Source: Holdemanella sp.
GTDB lineage: Bacteria > Bacillota_I > Bacilli_A > Erysipelotrichales > Erysipelotrichaceae
Length of the DNA stretch: 8,161 nucleotides
Reading direction: 5' to 3'
NCBI GenBank assembly: GCA_021442845.1
Contig: JABUSD010000191.1
Location: forward strand, 1-8,161
The notes beneath the pieces are model-generated. The model was not told the origin of the DNA, did not search any database, and saw only the letters and a list, made by a program, of their open reading frames with translations. This document shows, one piece after another, positions 6,907 to 8,161 of this stretch; positions within the stretch are counted from its first letter, which is position 1, and each line of letters begins with the position of its first letter. The translations under genes were made by a program, and so were the position numbers.

Positions 6907-7662
6907 CTATTTGCCACATTTTATAGATTTTGTTGCCCAGAATGTAGGTACATTATAATCATGGAGATATCCTTCTGTATTGATATCATCATATAAGTCA
7001 ACCAACGTAAATCCTGCTTTAATCTGAGCACCAATCTGTTCTACAATTGTATGAGAGAATTGGATTCCATAATCTTTATCTACCATTTCTTTTCTATGAT
7101 CTTCATTTTCTAATGGATTGAATGGCAGTTTAAAGGATAGTTTATTTTCCATTTCATCAAAGGCATAGTTTAATCCATTATCTAATCCAGATAATAGAAT
7201 GCCTCCATTTTTTAAAACGCGGAAACATTCCTTCCAGATCGGTTCTACCTTTTCCACATAACAGTTGGAAACTGGATGAAATATTAAATCAAAGGTTTCA
7301 TCTTCAAATGGAAGGGGTTGTGTCATATCCCCTCGAATGATTTCGATTTCATAGCCTTCTCTTCTGGATACGATTTCTTCACTTTCTAGCTGTTTGATGG
7401 AATAATCCAATACAGTGCATTCTGCCCCTAAGGCGGCAAAGATTGGCATCTGCTGACCACCTCCACTGGCTAGTCCTAATATCTTTTTATCCTTTAAATC
7501 ACCAAACCATGCATGAGGGACTGGTTTTGTTGGCGTTAGTAACACATCCCATTTCCCCTTTAATGCATCCGCATAGACTTCATGTGAAACAGACTGTCCC
7601 CATATCCATCCTTTTTCAATCCAGCGATCAAATGTTTCTGCATTTATATCCTGATATTTCAT
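6907..7662 (-). CDS. Class I SAM-dependent methyltransferase, substrate unknown
   Basis: This 251-residue protein shows the Rossmann-type methyltransferase motifs. Motif I, ILGLASGGGQQMPIFAALGA (61-80), binds S-adenosylmethionine. The acidic D86 in VLDYS should hold the ribose hydroxyls, GDMTQPLPF (111-119) contacts the adenine, and FDLIFHPVSNCY (124-135) is motif IV. RVLKNGGILLSGLDNG (148-163) follows, as in Methyltransf_11 proteins. The N-terminal stretch (WIEKGWIWGQSVSHEVYADA) and the insertion at about 165-210 probably shape the acceptor site. The glycine motif is S-G-G-G-Q rather than G-x-G-x-G, which is seen in some small-molecule methyltransferases. AGGAGG (7667-7672) lies 4 bases from the ATG. 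Upstream is a terminator-like hairpin, so expression from the nucleotidyltransferase promoter may be partial. It has no evident link to the sugar operon. Confidence 0.85.
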   Translation of the reverse strand: MKYQDINAETFDRWIEKGWIWGQSVSHEVYADALKGKWDVLLTPTKPVPHAWFGDLKDKKILGLASGGGQQMPIFAALGAECTVLDYSIKQLESEEIVSRREGYEIEIIRGDMTQPLPFEDETFDLIFHPVSNCYVEKVEPIWKECFRVLKNGGILLSGLDNGLNYAFDEMENKLSFKLPFNPLENEDHRKEMVDKDYGIQFSHTIVEQIGAQIKAGFTLVDLYDDINTEGYLHDYNVPTFWATKSIKCGK

Positions 7663-7675
7663 AATGCCTCCTATT

Positions 7676-7701
7676 AAAAAAGAGATTGAATTTCAATCTC
7701 T
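7676..7701 (-). terminator. Intrinsic terminator after the nucleotidyltransferase gene
   Basis: On the minus strand 10-base arms (AGAGATTGAA and TTCAATCTCT in plus-strand reading, 7681-7690 and 7692-7701) form a hairpin; with a realistic loop it is about 8 pairs around 5 bases. It is followed directly by TTTTTT (7676-7681). The hairpin overlaps the stop codon of the upstream gene and ends only 4 bases before the AGGAGG of the methyltransferase gene. The stem is AT-rich, so termination may be incomplete. Confidence 0.65.
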
Positions 7702-8161
7702 ATAGTTTTTCCGGGTATTTCCCTTCATCAATTAAATGACGAATATTTTCCTTTACAGATGGGATATCTTCCCTATACGTTACACCAAACCATTTATCAT
7801 TGGATGATAAGACTTCGACTTCAATCTGTTTTTCCTTCAATAAAGTACCAATAATGGTAGGAACTAAAAATTCACCTTGTAATGTTTCTGGATCAACACC
7901 AGATAAGAATGTTTCAAATCGCTTTTCAAGATAAGTAAACATAACAGGTGTCATTCCCCACATATTCATAGAGATGATTGAATCCGCATCGATTTCCTGT
8001 CCTTCCCATAGAACTTTTCCATTGATAGCCTGGATTCCTCTTTTTTCAACAATTTGAAGCAGTTTATGATCTTCTATCATACAGATAGCTCTTGTAACAC
8101 CACCATGTTCACTCAGTGTATTCTTTAAGACAAAGCCAACCATACCGAACTGTGGAATCGT
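7700..8161 (-). CDS. Sugar-phosphate nucleotidyltransferase-like protein, C-terminal part (cut by right window edge)
   Basis: About 154 residues are visible, in frame to the window edge; the true start lies beyond 8161, since codons reading TIPQFG precede the first internal Met. Recognisable blocks are GMVGFVLKNTLSEHGGVTRA, the ISMNMWGMTP motif and EFLVPTIIG. The end reads NDKWFGVTYREDIPSVKENI and then GKYPEKL. These are the C-terminal half of a compact family of nucleotidyltransferases related to glucose-1-phosphate nucleotidylyltransferases, about 300 residues long and common in Bacillota. The N-terminal GxGxR nucleotide-binding loop is outside the window, so activity and substrate cannot be judged. 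TAG at 7700-7702 overlaps a terminator hairpin. The functional name rests on remembered resemblance and is moderately sure. Confidence 0.7.
   Translation of the reverse strand, partial: TIPQFGMVGFVLKNTLSEHGGVTRAICMIEDHKLLQIVEKRGIQAINGKVLWEGQEIDADSIISMNMWGMTPVMFTYLEKRFETFLSGVDPETLQGEFLVPTIIGTLLKEKQIEVEVLSSNDKWFGVTYREDIPSVKENIRHLIDEGKYPEKL

Overview
The window is AT-rich, with short intergenic gaps and AGGAGG-type ribosome binding sites. It carries a lactose/cellobiose-family phosphotransferase system (PTS) split into separate IIB, IIC and IIA proteins. This points to a fermentative low-GC member of the Bacillota. A gut lineage such as the Erysipelotrichia is possible, but that is only a guess from style. 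Every recognisable gene lies on the minus strand, so transcription runs from high to low coordinates.

Layout in the direction of transcription: (1) 8161-7700, the C-terminal part of a sugar-phosphate nucleotidyltransferase-like protein, cut by the window edge and followed by a hairpin plus T-run. (2) 7662-6907, a class I SAM-dependent methyltransferase of unknown substrate. (3) 6906-6813, a promoter with a 17-bp inverted repeat in its -35/-10 spacer. (4) 6812-4893, a LicR/MtlR-type PTS-controlled transcriptional activator. (5) 4892-4730, a regulatory gap with several inverted repeats. (6) 4729-2741, PTS EIIB, EIIC and EIIA. (7) 2741-510, a cytoplasmic GH78-type alpha-L-rhamnosidase that overlaps the EIIA stop by one base. 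(8) 509-374, a gap with two hairpins, one terminator-like in both directions. (9) 373-200, a 57-residue two-helix membrane protein. (10) 188-1, the N-terminus of a GH1 6-phospho-beta-glucosidase, cut by the left edge.

The central block, from the regulator to GH1, reads as one sugar-utilisation locus. Regulator type and the order IIB-IIC-IIA resemble the Bacillus subtilis licR-licBCAH locus, but an alpha-L-rhamnosidase has been added. The inferred model is that the PTS imports and phosphorylates a rhamnosyl-beta-glucoside, possibly a plant flavonoid diglycoside or the free disaccharide. GH78 removes L-rhamnose, and GH1 splits the remaining 6-phospho-beta-glucoside into glucose-6-phosphate and the aglycone. 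The regulator would sense transport through PTS phosphorylation, although three of the four usual PRD histidine positions appear to be tyrosine.

The most interesting points are the GH78-PTS-GH1 combination, the tyrosine-substituted regulator, the unannotated small membrane protein, and several intercistronic RNA or DNA signals: a C(UUCG)G hairpin between EIIC and EIIA, a triple heptamer repeat before EIIC, and a bidirectional terminator inside the operon.
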